Source of the DNA: Actinomadura rupiterrae
GTDB lineage: Bacteria; Actinomycetota; Actinomycetes; Streptosporangiales; Streptosporangiaceae
Assembly (NCBI RefSeq): GCF_024172125.1
Contig: NZ_JAMZEA010000015.1
Span: 203,754 to 267,753, forward strand
Length of the DNA: 64,000 bases
Reading direction: 5' to 3'
Position 1 is the first letter of the stretch. Every line of letters starts with the position of its first letter. The translations under genes were made by a program, and so were the position numbers. Below are positions 32,743 through 41,789 of this stretch, piece by piece. The notes beneath the pieces are model-generated. The model did not search any database, was not told the DNA's origin, and was given only the letters and a program-made list of their open reading frames with translations.

Positions 32743-33963
32743 ATGACGGACCCCGCGACGATCGTCCTCGCCGGTGGCGGCCTGGCCGCGGCCAAGGCGG
32801 CCGAGGCCCTGCGCGACGAAGGCTACGAGGGGCGGATCGTCCTGGTCGGGCGGGAGTCGCACCTGCCGTACGAGCGGCCGCCGCTGTCCAAGGACTACCT
32901 CCAGGGCGAGACCGAGCGCGACGCGTTCACCGTGCACGACGAGGCGTGGTACCGCGAGCACGGCGTCGAGCTGCGCCTCGGCGCCGAGGTCGTCGCGGTC
33001 GACGCGTCCGGGCACACGGTGACCCTCGCCGGCGGCGAGCGGCTCGGTTACGACCGCCTGCTGCTGGCGACCGGTTCCACGCCGCGGCGGCTGACCGTCC
33101 CGGGCGCGGACGGCGACAACGTGCTCTACCTGCGGACGGTCGACGACAGCGACCGGTTGCGCGACGCATTGGCGAAGGCGGACCGGGTCGCGATCATCGG
33201 CGCGGGATGGATCGGATTGGAGACCGCGGCGGCCGCGCGCAAGGCGGGCGCGGCGGTCACTGTAATCGAGGCGCAGTCGATCCCGCTGGCGGCGGCGGTC
33301 GGTTCGGCGATCTCCGAGGTCTTCACCGCCCTGCACCGCGAGCACGGCGTCGAGTTCGCCTTCAACGCGCGCGTGCGCGAGATCGACGGCTCGGACGTGG
33401 TCCTGGAGGACGGCTCGCGGATCGAGGCCGACACCATCGTTGTGGGCGTCGGCGCGCTTCCGGAGGTCGGGCTGGCCGAGGCGGCGGGCCTCACCGTGGA
33501 CGACGGAGTCACGGTCGGGGCCGATCTGCGCACCTCCGACCTGGACATCTTCGCCGTGGGCGACATCGCCGGCGCCTACCACCCGCTGCTGGGACGGCAT
33601 GTCCGCGTCGAGCACTGGGCGAACGCGCTCAACCAGCCCGTCGTGGCCGCCCGCGCGATGCTCGGCCGCGACGCGTCCTACGACAACCTGCCGTACTTCT
33701 TCACCGACCAGTACGACCTGGGCATGGAGTACGTCGGGCTCCCGGATCCGGACCGTCCGCGCCGGGTGGTCGTCCGCGGCGACCTGGACGCGCGCGAGTT
33801 CATCGCGTTCTGGGTGCAGGACGACCGGGTCACGGCCGCGATGAACGTCAACATCTGGGACGTCACCGACGACACGCAGGCGCTCATCTGGTCCAAGCGC
33901 AAGGTCGACCAGGCCCGCCTCGTCGACCCGGACGTCCCGCTCTCCGACCTCACGGATTCCTGA
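32743..33963 (+). CDS. FAD-dependent ferredoxin reductase-type oxidoreductase
   Basis: This is a 406-residue flavoprotein of the ferredoxin/rubredoxin reductase family. FAD is bound at IVLAGGGLAAAKAAEALR (residues 7-24) and NAD(P)H at VAIIGAGWIGLETAAAARKAGA (about 150). The second FAD site is DLDIFAVGDIAGAY, and a reductase C-terminal domain follows (FFTDQYDLGMEYVGL). YERPPLSKDYLQ is the usual signature. It probably passes electrons from NAD(P)H to a ferredoxin for an oxygenase or P450 encoded elsewhere. Confidence 0.92.
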   Translation: MTDPATIVLAGGGLAAAKAAEALRDEGYEGRIVLVGRESHLPYERPPLSKDYLQGETERDAFTVHDEAWYREHGVELRLGAEVVAVDASGHTVTLAGGERLGYDRLLLATGSTPRRLTVPGADGDNVLYLRTVDDSDRLRDALAKADRVAIIGAGWIGLETAAAARKAGAAVTVIEAQSIPLAAAVGSAISEVFTALHREHGVEFAFNARVREIDGSDVVLEDGSRIEADTIVVGVGALPEVGLAEAAGLTVDDGVTVGADLRTSDLDIFAVGDIAGAYHPLLGRHVRVEHWANALNQPVVAARAMLGRDASYDNLPYFFTDQYDLGMEYVGLPDPDRPRRVVVRGDLDAREFIAFWVQDDRVTAAMNVNIWDVTDDTQALIWSKRKVDQARLVDPDVPLSDLTDS

Positions 33964-33964
33964 A

Positions 33965-34009
33965 CCGCACGCAGACGAGCCGCACGCAGACGAGCCGCAC
34001 GCAGACGAG
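33965..34009. repeat. three 15-bp tandem repeats
   Basis: CCGCACGCAGACGAG is repeated three times without change just after the oxidoreductase stop. The last copy runs into the terminator stem. Confidence 0.85.
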
Positions 34010-34033
34010 CCACCCCGAGGAGGGTGGCTCGTC
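34004..34033. terminator. bidirectional terminator
   Basis: GACGAGCCACCC pairs with GGGTGGCTCGTC (12 bp, 6-nt loop) between two convergent genes. Confidence 0.8.
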
Positions 34034-34047
34034 GCGGCGTCGTCCGG

Positions 34048-35502
34048 CTATCGCCGGGTGGTGGTGCTGGACATCGGAGGCTGGTGGCCGCTGGTCACCA
34101 GCGGTGCGACGGCCGCGCTGCGCGCGCCGCCGTTGATGGCGAGGCCGCCGGTCGGAACGTACATGGCCTCATCGAGGGTGCTGCCCGAGGGGGCGTTCGC
34201 GATGGCGAGGACCGGCCAGGCGCGTCCGCCGGAGATGGACGTGGAGATGTAGTCGCCGACCATCGCGCCCTGGCTGGTGTTGGCGACCCAGGACAGCGAC
34301 ATCGGCCCGGCGATCTGCGTGGACGCGCTCCAGGACGTCCCGCCGTTGGTCGACGAGGTGTACCCGGCCGTCAGCTGGCAGGTGGACGCGGTGCAACCGG
34401 CCGTCGGGTACCGGTAGTAGGCGACGGCGAGCTTGGCGGTGCCGCCCGCGGTCGTCCGGTCGACGCCGATGCCGGGGATGAAGTGGTCGCCGCCGTCGCT
34501 GGTGACGCGGGTGACCGCGCCCCAGGTCGTCTCGCTGGTCGACTTGCTCATCACGATGTCGTTGGCGGGGCAGCCGGACTGGAAGCGGCAGTCCTGCCAG
34601 ACGACGTAGGCCGTCCCGGCGGAGTCGATCTCGGCGGAAGGCAGCGGGCTGGTGCGCAGGTTCCCCGCGACGGTGTGCGACTGGACGCTGGCGATCAGCA
34701 CGGACGAGCGCCAGGTGGCGCCGCCGTCGATGGACCGGAACGACCGGATCTGCCCGTTGTTGCTCTCGTAGGGCACCAGCACGGTCCCGTTGGGCCGCAC
34801 GACGGGCTGGCCGCCGAGGCCGGTGGAGCTGGTGGTGGCGTCCGTCCAGGTCAGGCCGCCGTCAGTGGACGTCGACATGTGGATGCGGTTGCCCGCGCCG
34901 TTGTCGTCGTACTCGGTGTAGCAGTGCCCGTAGGACGGGCTGGACGCGGTGTCGTCGCAGACGATCCAGTTCTTGTCCAGGTTGGCCGAGCCCGTGGCGT
35001 TGCGGGTGACGACCGGGTTGGCCCAGGTGTGGCCGCCGTCGGTGGAGCGGCTGGTGACCACGGCCTGGCCCACCACGCCGCTGCTGTCGGTGATCGCCAG
35101 GCCGGAGATCATCCAGACGTTGTGCCGGGCGTCGTAGGCCACCGAGGGGTCGCTGACCCGGTCGTAGGGGCCGCCGCCGAGGAACTTGGTGACACCGGGC
35201 AGGCAGCCGTTGGTCCAGGTGGCGCCGCTGTCGGACGAGGTGGCGAAGCAGATGTCGGACGATCCGCCGTCGAAGAACCGCCCGGTCTGGAAGGCCGACA
35301 CGATCGTGCCGCCGTAGGAGAAGGTGTCGGGCTCGACCTGGGTGCGGTGCTGGCTGGTGGTGTTGGTGAACGGGTCGCTGCTCACCTGGGTGAGCGCGAG
35401 GTTCGCCAGGGCTGGTCCGCCGCCCAGCACCAGGGCCGCCGACCCGGCGAGCGCGGCGGCCGGAAGGGACACGACACGGCGTAGGGAAGTACGCAGGGAC
35501 AT
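34048..35502 (-). CDS. secreted sialidase/BNR-repeat protein
   Basis: This is a 484-residue exported beta-propeller. A signal peptide (SLRTSLRRVVSLPAAALAGSAAL, cleaved near ALA-N) leads to a repeat domain with at least five Asp-box motifs: SSDSGATW, STDGGHTW, STDGGLTW, SIDGGATW and STNGGTSW. Catalytic Arg/Tyr/Glu residues of true sialidases cannot be assigned with confidence, so it may be a carbohydrate-binding or other glycosidase-like protein. The ATG at 35502 follows GGGAG; a GTG at 35526 is less likely. It stands alone and ends at a terminator. Confidence 0.85.
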   Translation of the reverse strand: MSLRTSLRRVVSLPAAALAGSAALVLGGGPALANLALTQVSSDPFTNTTSQHRTQVEPDTFSYGGTIVSAFQTGRFFDGGSSDICFATSSDSGATWTNGCLPGVTKFLGGGPYDRVSDPSVAYDARHNVWMISGLAITDSSGVVGQAVVTSRSTDGGHTWANPVVTRNATGSANLDKNWIVCDDTASSPSYGHCYTEYDDNGAGNRIHMSTSTDGGLTWTDATTSSTGLGGQPVVRPNGTVLVPYESNNGQIRSFRSIDGGATWRSSVLIASVQSHTVAGNLRTSPLPSAEIDSAGTAYVVWQDCRFQSGCPANDIVMSKSTSETTWGAVTRVTSDGGDHFIPGIGVDRTTAGGTAKLAVAYYRYPTAGCTASTCQLTAGYTSSTNGGTSWSASTQIAGPMSLSWVANTSQGAMVGDYISTSISGGRAWPVLAIANAPSGSTLDEAMYVPTGGLAINGGARSAAVAPLVTSGHQPPMSSTTTRR

Positions 35503-35649
35503 GGGGAAACTCCCATCACGCGACAAAACAGGCTAAAACTCCGTCCGCGCCGCGATGCCGTCAATGGGGAGTGAGTGTCCGCATGCGGTCCGTTGTGATC
35601 AGCTGTTCAGAGGGCGATGCTGAGAAACGACCCGCGCCCGCACGCCCCT

Positions 35650-36570
35650 TCAGACACCTCGGCCCGCCTCGCCGGCCCAGTCGCGGGGTTGGAGGAAGCG
35701 GGTCGCGTCCGCTTCGGGGCTTCCCGGGGACGGGACGATCTCGAAGCCCCAGCGCGCCATCGGCGGCATGGACATCAGGACGGCCTCGATGTTGGCCTTG
35801 GTCTGGAGGCCGAACAGCGTGCCGCGGTCGTAGACGAGGTTGAACTCGGCATACCGCCCGCGCCGGACGAGCTGCCATTCCCGTTCGCGCTCGCCGTACG
35901 GCAGGGACGCGCGACGCGCGACGATTGGCAGGTAGGAGTCCAGGACCGTGCGCAGGCCGTCGTCCACGAACGCGAGGTAGGACGAGGGCGGGCGCCGGGA
36001 CGGCTCGGTCAGCCGGTCGAAGAAGACACCGCCGATGCCGCGCATCTCGCCCCGGTGCGGGATGTGGAAGTAGTCGTCGCACGTCTTCTTCCACTCCTCG
36101 TAGCGGCCGATCTCGTGGCGGTCGCACCAGGCTTTGAGCGTGCGGTGGAAATGGACGGCGTCCTCGTCGAACCCGTACATCGGAGTGAGGTCCAGGCCGC
36201 CGCCGAACCACCATTCCTCATCGGCGATCTCGAAGTACCGGAAGTTGGCGTGGAAGGACGGCGCGTAAGGGTTCAGCGGATGCAGGACCAGCGAGATCCC
36301 GGTCGCCACGAAAGGCTTGCCGGCCAGCTGCGGGCGGTCCCGCGAAACCGCGGACGGTACCTCGTCCCCCGACACCAGCGACACGTTCACGCCCGCGCGT
36401 TCGAAGACGCCGCCGCGTTCCAGGATCCGCGCCCGTCCGCCGCCGAGCCCTTGCCGTGTCCACGGTGCGTCGCGAAAGCGCGCCGCTCCGTCCTGCTTCT
36501 CGAACGCCGCGACAAGCCGTTCCTGGTGGGCGCGCAGCAGTTCGGTGATGTGCTCGGCATGACTCGTCAA
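35650..36570 (-). CDS. hemF: oxygen-dependent coproporphyrinogen III oxidase
   Basis: HemF decarboxylates coproporphyrinogen III to protoporphyrinogen IX using O2. The 306-residue protein has the family segments FHANFRYFEI, EEWWFGGGLDLTPMYGFDED, DDYFHIPHRGEMRGIGGVFFD and EFNLVYDRGTLFGL. Its length and motifs are those of a complete enzyme. Most actinobacteria make heme through the coproporphyrin-dependent route and lack HemF, so its presence is notable. No other heme gene is adjacent. Confidence 0.95.
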   Translation of the reverse strand: MTSHAEHITELLRAHQERLVAAFEKQDGAARFRDAPWTRQGLGGGRARILERGGVFERAGVNVSLVSGDEVPSAVSRDRPQLAGKPFVATGISLVLHPLNPYAPSFHANFRYFEIADEEWWFGGGLDLTPMYGFDEDAVHFHRTLKAWCDRHEIGRYEEWKKTCDDYFHIPHRGEMRGIGGVFFDRLTEPSRRPPSSYLAFVDDGLRTVLDSYLPIVARRASLPYGEREREWQLVRRGRYAEFNLVYDRGTLFGLQTKANIEAVLMSMPPMARWGFEIVPSPGSPEADATRFLQPRDWAGEAGRGV

Positions 36571-36683
36571 GCGTCGTCCTCCTCAGTGAAGTCGTGGGCA
36601 AGAGCGCGCTCCGCGGAAGCGCGAACCTGCCAACCATTAGGACGTTCACCGAGCCGTCCGAGATCCCGGGTCCTACGGGGCGG

Positions 36684-37463
36684 TCATCGCGAGGTGCTCG
36701 TCTCGCGCAGGTGGGTCTCGATCAGTGACAGGGTCGTTTCGGGCTGTTCGATCTGCGGCAGGTGCCCGGCCTCGGGAATGACGTGCAGGCGCCCGTTTCC
36801 GAATGCCTTGGCATAGGCGTCGCCGTACGCGGGCGTGGCGATGCGGTCGCTCTCGCCCCACAGGAGCAGTGCGGGCACCTGGACGCGCGCGAGCCGGTGC
36901 AGCAGCTCGGGGTCATGCATGTACGGGTCGCCGGCGAGGACCCGCATGGTCGCCATGTTGGCCTGGCGCCGCGCAAGCTCCTCGGCAGGGAAGTCGGCGG
37001 GGTCCTGGTAGAAGCGGTCGGGGTCGTGCCAGGAATGGTCGGCCGCGGCCCGCGGGTCGAGGGCGAAGAAGTCGGTGACGGGTTCGCCGTCGATGCGCAC
37101 GCCCACGGCGTCGATCAGCACGAGGCCGGTGATGGCGCCCGCGGTGTCCCGGACCGCCATCTCGGCGGCGATCCAACCGCCGAGCGAGGAGCCGACGACC
37201 AAGACGTCACGCAGGTCGCGGTCGTGCAGGAGCTGCAAGTAGGCCAGGGCGAGGTCGTCGATGCCGGTGAGCCAGGCGGGACGGTCCGTGCCGTCCCAGC
37301 CGGGGTGGACGGGGGTGATCGCGTGCGCGGTGCGGGACAGCGCCTCGGCGAGCCCGGCGACCGTGGCCGGGCCGCCACCGCCGTGCAGGACGAGCACGGG
37401 CCTGCCGGCGCCGCTCTCGTGCAGGGTCAGGGACAGGTCGGGGTGAAGGTGCGTGGTAGCCAT
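36684..37463 (-). CDS. alpha/beta hydrolase
   Basis: This is a 259-residue hydrolase with HGGGGPATV near the oxyanion hole, nucleophile elbow GSSLGG, acid residue in LLLWGESDRIATP and His in PEAGHLPQIEQP. It lacks a signal peptide. ATG at 37463 gives the family-like start ATTHLHPDLSL. It is divergent from a MarR gene, with a palindrome near its start codon, and is the likely target. Substrate unknown. Confidence 0.86.
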   Translation of the reverse strand: MATTHLHPDLSLTLHESGAGRPVLVLHGGGGPATVAGLAEALSRTAHAITPVHPGWDGTDRPAWLTGIDDLALAYLQLLHDRDLRDVLVVGSSLGGWIAAEMAVRDTAGAITGLVLIDAVGVRIDGEPVTDFFALDPRAAADHSWHDPDRFYQDPADFPAEELARRQANMATMRVLAGDPYMHDPELLHRLARVQVPALLLWGESDRIATPAYGDAYAKAFGNGRLHVIPEAGHLPQIEQPETTLSLIETHLRETSTSR

Positions 37464-37478
37464 GCCCCGCATCGTAAC

Positions 37479-37490
37479 TAAAGATCTTTA
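37479..37490. promoter_or_regulatory. MarR-type palindrome
   Basis: TAAAGATCTTTA is a perfect 12-bp palindrome in the only AT-rich stretch between the divergent hydrolase and marR genes. A wider TAACTA...TAGTTGA pair flanks it (37475-37504). It is the likely operator. Confidence 0.65.
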
Positions 37491-37525
37491 TATAAGCTAG
37501 TTGAGTCATGCCCTAGACTCGTCCC

Positions 37526-37945
37526 GTGCATGCGGAACTCCAAGAACTCGGCAGGGCCGTCAAGCAGGCCCAGTACCGGCAGCACCGGGCGCTCGACGGC
37601 GCGCTGGCGTCCGTCGGGACGACGCTCGCGCAGTGGGACGCGCTGCGCGCGATCAGCCGCTCGCCCGGGGCCTCGGCGCGCGCGCTGGCGGCCCGGACGT
37701 TCCAGTCGGAGCAGGCCTTCGGGGCGCTCGTCGGCCGGCTGACCGCGCAGGGGCTGGTCGAGCGGCGGCCGGGGCGCGGGCGGCGCATCGACCACCACCT
37801 GACGCCCGAGGGCGAGCGCGTCCTGGCGGCCGGGCACAAGGTCGCCGACGACGTCCTCGCGCGCTGCTTCGCCGCCCTGCCGGACGCCGAGCGGGCGACG
37901 CTGCTCGACCTCCTCCGCCGCCTCACCACCGAGCCCGACGATTAA
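37526..37945 (+). CDS. MarR family transcriptional regulator
   Basis: This is a 139-residue winged-helix protein. The recognition region is SARALAARTFQSEQAFGALVGRLTAQGLVERRPGRGRRIDHHLT (about 48-92), typical of MarR. The start is GTG; an overlapping ATG is out of frame. It probably represses the divergent hydrolase and itself. Confidence 0.88.
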   Translation: MHAELQELGRAVKQAQYRQHRALDGALASVGTTLAQWDALRAISRSPGASARALAARTFQSEQAFGALVGRLTAQGLVERRPGRGRRIDHHLTPEGERVLAAGHKVADDVLARCFAALPDAERATLLDLLRRLTTEPDD

Positions 37946-37970
37946 CGCCGATCCCGGGCCGGGCGCATGA

Positions 37971-38005
37971 GAACGCCTTCCCGCACGGGGGTCGGGAAGG
38001 CGTTC
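37971..38005. terminator. terminator between marR and kbl
   Basis: GAACGCCTTCCCG pairs with CGGGAAGGCGTTC (13 bp, 9-nt loop) between convergent genes. Confidence 0.75.
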
Positions 38006-38018
38006 CGGGCGGGGTGGC

Positions 38019-39191
38019 TCAGGCGTCGCGGACGGCCTTGAAGGCCTCCACGGCGCGGTGGACGTCCTCGGTGGAGTGCGCGGCCGACAGCTGGACGCGG
38101 ATGCGGGCCTTGCCCTTCGGGACGACCGGGTAGGAGAACGCGATCACGTAGATGCCGCGCTCCAGCAGCGCCGCCGCCATCCGGGCGGCCTCGGCGGCGT
38201 CACCGATCATGACCGGGGTGATCGGGTGCTCGCCGGGCAGGATGTCGAAGCCCGCGGCGGTCATCTCGGCGCGGAACAGCGCGGTGTTGGCCGCCAGGCG
38301 CTCGCGGCGGTCGGCCGAGGCCTCCAGCAGCTCCAGCACGCGCAGGGACGCGCCGACGATGGACGGGGCGAGCGAGTTGGAGAACAGGTAGGGGCGCGAG
38401 CGCTGCCGGAGGATCTCCACGATCTCGGCGCGGCCGGAGACGTAGCCGCCGCTGGCGCCGCCGAGCGCCTTGCCGAGGGTGCCGGTGACGATGTCCACCT
38501 TGTCGGTGACGCCGAACAGCTCGGGGGTGCCGCGCCCGGTCGGGCCGGTGAAGCCGACGGCGTGCGAGTCGTCCACCATGACGAGGGCGCCGTGCTCCTC
38601 GGCGAGCGCGCAGATCTTGTCGAGCGGCGCGATGTAGCCGTCCATGGAGAACACGCCGTCGGTGACGACCAGCTTGTGCCGGGCGCCCGCGGCCTCCTTG
38701 AGGCAGCGCTCCAGGTCGGCCATGTCGCGGTTGCGGTAGCGGTACCGGGCCGCCTTGGACAGCCGGATCCCGTCGATGATGCTCGCGTGGTTCAGCTCGT
38801 CGGAGATGACCGCGTCGGCGTCGGTGAGCAGGGTCTCGAAGACCCCGCCGTTGGCGTCGAAGCAGGAGCTGTACAGGATCGTGTCGTCGGTGCCGAGGAA
38901 GGAGCTGAGCTTGGCCTCCAGCTCCTTGTGCGGCTCCTGGGTGCCGCAGATGAACCGGACCGACGCCATGCCGAAGCCCCAGTCGTCCAGCGCCCGCTTG
39001 GCGGCGGCGATGACGTCGGGGTGGTCGGCGAGGTCGAGGTAGTTGTTGGCGCAGAAGTTCACGACCCGGCCGGCGGCGACGCCGATCGCGGCGGACTGCG
39101 GGGTGGTGATGACGCGCTCGGACTTGTACAGCCCGGCCTCGCGGATCTCGGCGAGCCGGCCGCGCAGGTCGTCGCGCAGGGTGTCGTACAC
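38019..39191 (-). CDS. kbl: glycine C-acetyltransferase (2-amino-3-ketobutyrate CoA ligase)
   Basis: Kbl splits 2-amino-3-oxobutyrate with CoA into glycine and acetyl-CoA, the second step of threonine catabolism. The 390-residue protein is a fold-type I PLP enzyme of the alpha-oxoamine synthase family: FCANNYLDLADHP, DELNHASIIDGIRLSKA, MVDDSHAVGFTGPTGRGTPE and the PLP lysine in TGTLGKALGGASGG. The GTG start lies 8 bp after the tdh stop, with GGAG between, so the two are coupled. Confidence 0.95.
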   Translation of the reverse strand: MYDTLRDDLRGRLAEIREAGLYKSERVITTPQSAAIGVAAGRVVNFCANNYLDLADHPDVIAAAKRALDDWGFGMASVRFICGTQEPHKELEAKLSSFLGTDDTILYSSCFDANGGVFETLLTDADAVISDELNHASIIDGIRLSKAARYRYRNRDMADLERCLKEAAGARHKLVVTDGVFSMDGYIAPLDKICALAEEHGALVMVDDSHAVGFTGPTGRGTPELFGVTDKVDIVTGTLGKALGGASGGYVSGRAEIVEILRQRSRPYLFSNSLAPSIVGASLRVLELLEASADRRERLAANTALFRAEMTAAGFDILPGEHPITPVMIGDAAEAARMAAALLERGIYVIAFSYPVVPKGKARIRVQLSAAHSTEDVHRAVEAFKAVRDA

Positions 39192-39199
39192 GGGGTCTC

Positions 39200-40237
39200 C
39201 TAGAGGGTCTCGCGCGTCCAGTCGATGACGACCTTGCCGCACCTGCCGGACCGGGCGGTGGCGAACGCCTCGGCGTGCTGGCCGTAGCCGAACCGGTGGG
39301 TGATCACGGGGCTGATGTCCAGGCCGCCCTGCAGCAGCACCGACATGGCGTACCAGGTCTCGTACATCTCGCGGCCGTAGATCCCGCGCAGGGTGAGCAT
39401 GCGGGTGACGACGGTGGCCATGTCCACCGGGACGTCGGCCGAGGGCAGGCCCAGCACGGCGATCCGGCCGCCGGGGCTCATCGTGGCGATCATGTCCTGG
39501 AGGGCGTCCGGGCGGCCGGACATCTCCATCCCGACGTCGAAGCCCTCGGTCATGTCCAGCTCGGGCAGGACGTCGCGGATCGGCGACTCGGCGACGTTCA
39601 GCGCGACCGTGGCGCCGAGCTTGCGGGCCAGCTCCAGGCGCGGCTCGCTGACGTCGGTGACCACCACGTTGCGGGCGCCGGCGTGCGCGGCGATCGCGGC
39701 GGCCATCATGCCGATCGGGCCGGCGCCGGTGATCAGCACGTCCTCGTTCAGCACCGGGAACGCCAGCGCGGTGTGGACGGCGTTGCCGAACGGGTCGAAG
39801 ATCGCGGCGACGTCCAGGTCGATCTCGTGGCGGTGCACCCACACGTTCGACTCGGGCAGCGCGACGTACTCGGCGAACGCGCCGTCGGTGTGGACGCCGA
39901 GGCCGACCGTCCGGATGCACAGGTGGCGGCGTCCGGCCATGCAGTTGCGGCAGGTGCCGCAGACCAGGTGGCCCTCGCCGCTGACGATGTCGCCGGGCTT
40001 GGTCTTGGTGACCTCCGGGCCGACGGCGGCGACCTCGCCGACGAACTCGTGCCCGAGGACCAGCGGCGGCCGGACGGCCTTGGCGGCCCAGTCGTCCCAG
40101 CCCTCGATGTGCAGGTCGGTGCCGCAGACGCCGGTGCGCAGCACGCGGATCAGGACCCGGTCGCCGGCGGCGTCCGGGACGGGCACGTCGACCAGCTCCA
40201 GGCCGGGCGCGGGGGTGGTCTTCGCCAGCGCTCTCAT
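39200..40237 (-). CDS. tdh: L-threonine 3-dehydrogenase
   Basis: Tdh oxidises L-threonine to 2-amino-3-oxobutyrate with NAD+. The 345-residue zinc enzyme shows the catalytic zinc site GVCGTDLHI and GHEFVGEV, structural zinc cysteines in CGTCRNCMAGRRHLC and the NAD motif ITGAGPIGMMAAAIAAHAG. NAVHTALAFP is the typical threonine-site segment. ATG at 40237. It forms an operon with kbl and is divergent from a LysR gene that probably controls it. Confidence 0.95.
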   Translation of the reverse strand: MRALAKTTPAPGLELVDVPVPDAAGDRVLIRVLRTGVCGTDLHIEGWDDWAAKAVRPPLVLGHEFVGEVAAVGPEVTKTKPGDIVSGEGHLVCGTCRNCMAGRRHLCIRTVGLGVHTDGAFAEYVALPESNVWVHRHEIDLDVAAIFDPFGNAVHTALAFPVLNEDVLITGAGPIGMMAAAIAAHAGARNVVVTDVSEPRLELARKLGATVALNVAESPIRDVLPELDMTEGFDVGMEMSGRPDALQDMIATMSPGGRIAVLGLPSADVPVDMATVVTRMLTLRGIYGREMYETWYAMSVLLQGGLDISPVITHRFGYGQHAEAFATARSGRCGKVVIDWTRETL

Positions 40238-40328
40238 GGACCACACTGTGGCCTTCCGCACGCTGTGAAGTCCATCGGTATTATCCGTAGAGACTTGTGA
40301 AGAAATCCTTAAAAGGCGAGGCCGGAGC

Positions 40329-41243
40329 ATGATCGATCCACGGAGGCTGCGGGTGCTGCGGGCCCTGGCGGAGCACGGGACGGTCACCGCGGCGGCCCGG
40401 GCGCTGTACCTGTCGCCGTCGGCGGTGTCGCAGCAGCTCGCCGCGCTGGAGTCGGAGGTCGGGCACGCGCTGCTGGAGCGGCGCGGGCGGGCCGTCCGGC
40501 TGACCGCGCCGGGGCTGGTGCTGGCCGAGCACGCGGCCGAGATCGCGATCCAGCTGGAGCGCGCCGAGGCCGACCTCGCCGCGGTGTCGGCCGGTGTGGC
40601 GGGCGAGGTGACGATCGCCGCGTTCTCCACGGCGATCACCGAGGTCGTCGCGCCGCTGGTGGCCGACTCGCCGCCCCGGGTGCGGATCAGGGTCAAGGAC
40701 GCCGAGGGGCGCGCCGCGCTCGGCCTGCTGCTGGACGGCGAGGCGGACGTGACGGTAGCGGTGGCCAACCGCGACACGCTCGGCTCGGGTGAGGACTCGC
40801 TGCTCAGGGAGCCGCTCTACACCGAGCCGTTCGACGCCGTCCTTCCGCCGGGGCATCCGCTGGCGCGGGAGGACGACGCCCTCGAACTGGCGGCCCTCGC
40901 GTCCGCGCCGTGGATCACGCCGTGGCCGGGCAACCCGGTGCGGGAGGTGGTGCTGCGCGCGTGCGAGAGCGCCGGGTTCCAGCCCCGCGTCCAGTGCGTC
41001 TCGGACGACTTCCGCGCCGTCTGCGCGCTGGTCGCGGTGGGCGCGGGGGTCGCGCTGGTCCCGCGCTCGGCGCTGTCGGGGCTCGGACGGACCAAGGCGG
41101 CCGTCCGTCCGGTGCTGAACGCCCCGACGCGTCCGGTCTTCACCGCGATCAGGCGCGGCAGCCAGGACCACCCGCTCCTGAAGTTCGCCCTGGACGGCCT
41201 GCGCGCCAAGGCCCGCGCCCTCACCCCGTCCGGAGAATCCTGA
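40329..41243 (+). CDS. LysR family transcriptional regulator
   Basis: This is a 304-residue regulator. The N-terminal HTH (RRLRVLRALAEHGTVTAAARALYLSPSAVSQQLAALE) is followed by a periplasmic-binding-like effector domain. Position next to and divergent from tdh-kbl, with a 91-bp spacer, suggests it regulates threonine catabolism; the effector might be threonine or an intermediate. This link is inference from gene order. Confidence 0.9.
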   Translation: MIDPRRLRVLRALAEHGTVTAAARALYLSPSAVSQQLAALESEVGHALLERRGRAVRLTAPGLVLAEHAAEIAIQLERAEADLAAVSAGVAGEVTIAAFSTAITEVVAPLVADSPPRVRIRVKDAEGRAALGLLLDGEADVTVAVANRDTLGSGEDSLLREPLYTEPFDAVLPPGHPLAREDDALELAALASAPWITPWPGNPVREVVLRACESAGFQPRVQCVSDDFRAVCALVAVGAGVALVPRSALSGLGRTKAAVRPVLNAPTRPVFTAIRRGSQDHPLLKFALDGLRAKARALTPSGES

Positions 41244-41306
41244 GCGCCCCGTCCGCAACGCTCAGAGCCCCGTCCGGAACGCCCAGAGCGCCGACCGGAA
41301 CGCCGA
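41244..41306. repeat. three 21-bp tandem repeats
   Basis: Units at 41244, 41265 and 41286 share GAG-x-GCC-CCGTCCGGAACGCC-like sequence. They lie between the LysR stop and the HxlR stop and have no coding role. Confidence 0.7.
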
Positions 41307-41311
41307 GAGCG

Positions 41312-41689
41312 TCACTCCGCCGCGTCGTGGGTGGCGTTGGCGCGGTCCACTTCGGCCATGTGCTCCTCGGCCCATGCCCGGACGACCGCGAGGGGGCCTT
41401 CGAGCGAGCGGCCGAGGTCTGTGAGCCGGTAGTGCACGCTCGGTGGGACGGTCGGCTCCACGCGGCGCGCGACCAGGCCGTCCCGGACGAGGCTGCGCAG
41501 CGTCGCGGACAGCATCTTCTGGGAGATGCCGGGCATCCGCCGGCGCAGGTCGGCGAACCGGACCTCGTCCGGGGCCGCTTCGGCGAGCACCTTCACGGTC
41601 ATGGACGTCCACTTGGTGCCGATCCGGTCGAGCAGCCGCCGCGTGGGGCACGCGGGGTCGAACAGATCGCCTCTGACCTGGGAGGTCAC
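41312..41689 (-). CDS. HxlR family transcriptional regulator
   Basis: This is a 125-residue winged-helix regulator with CPTRRLLDRIGTKWTSMTVKVLAEA and RFADLRRRMPGISQKMLSATLRSLVRDGLVARR, the standard HxlR core. The metal- or redox-relevant Cys near the N-terminus is kept. GTG at 41689 is a likely start; the frame extends upstream without homology. It is divergent from an alpha/beta hydrolase, its likely target. Confidence 0.85.
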   Translation of the reverse strand: MTSQVRGDLFDPACPTRRLLDRIGTKWTSMTVKVLAEAAPDEVRFADLRRRMPGISQKMLSATLRSLVRDGLVARRVEPTVPPSVHYRLTDLGRSLEGPLAVVRAWAEEHMAEVDRANATHDAAE

Positions 41690-41739
41690 CTCGGGCTCAC
41701 CACCTGTCGCGAAAGTGCCTTCTTGGCCGCCACCAGGAC

Positions 41740-41774
41740 GGATACCTACGGTGTCATGGTAACCAAAGGTAACC
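41740..41774. promoter_or_regulatory. candidate HxlR operator
   Basis: GGTAACC occurs twice (41758-41764 and 41768-41774), and GGATACC lies one turn upstream in roughly inverted orientation. The sites sit right before the hydrolase start, in the divergent spacer. Confidence 0.4.
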
Positions 41775-41789
41775 AGCGCAGGGGGATCC

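Noticed and set aside
40238..40777. Upstream extension of the tdh frame
   Set aside because: It lies antisense to the LysR gene and is Ser/Arg-rich without homology; tdh starts at 40237.
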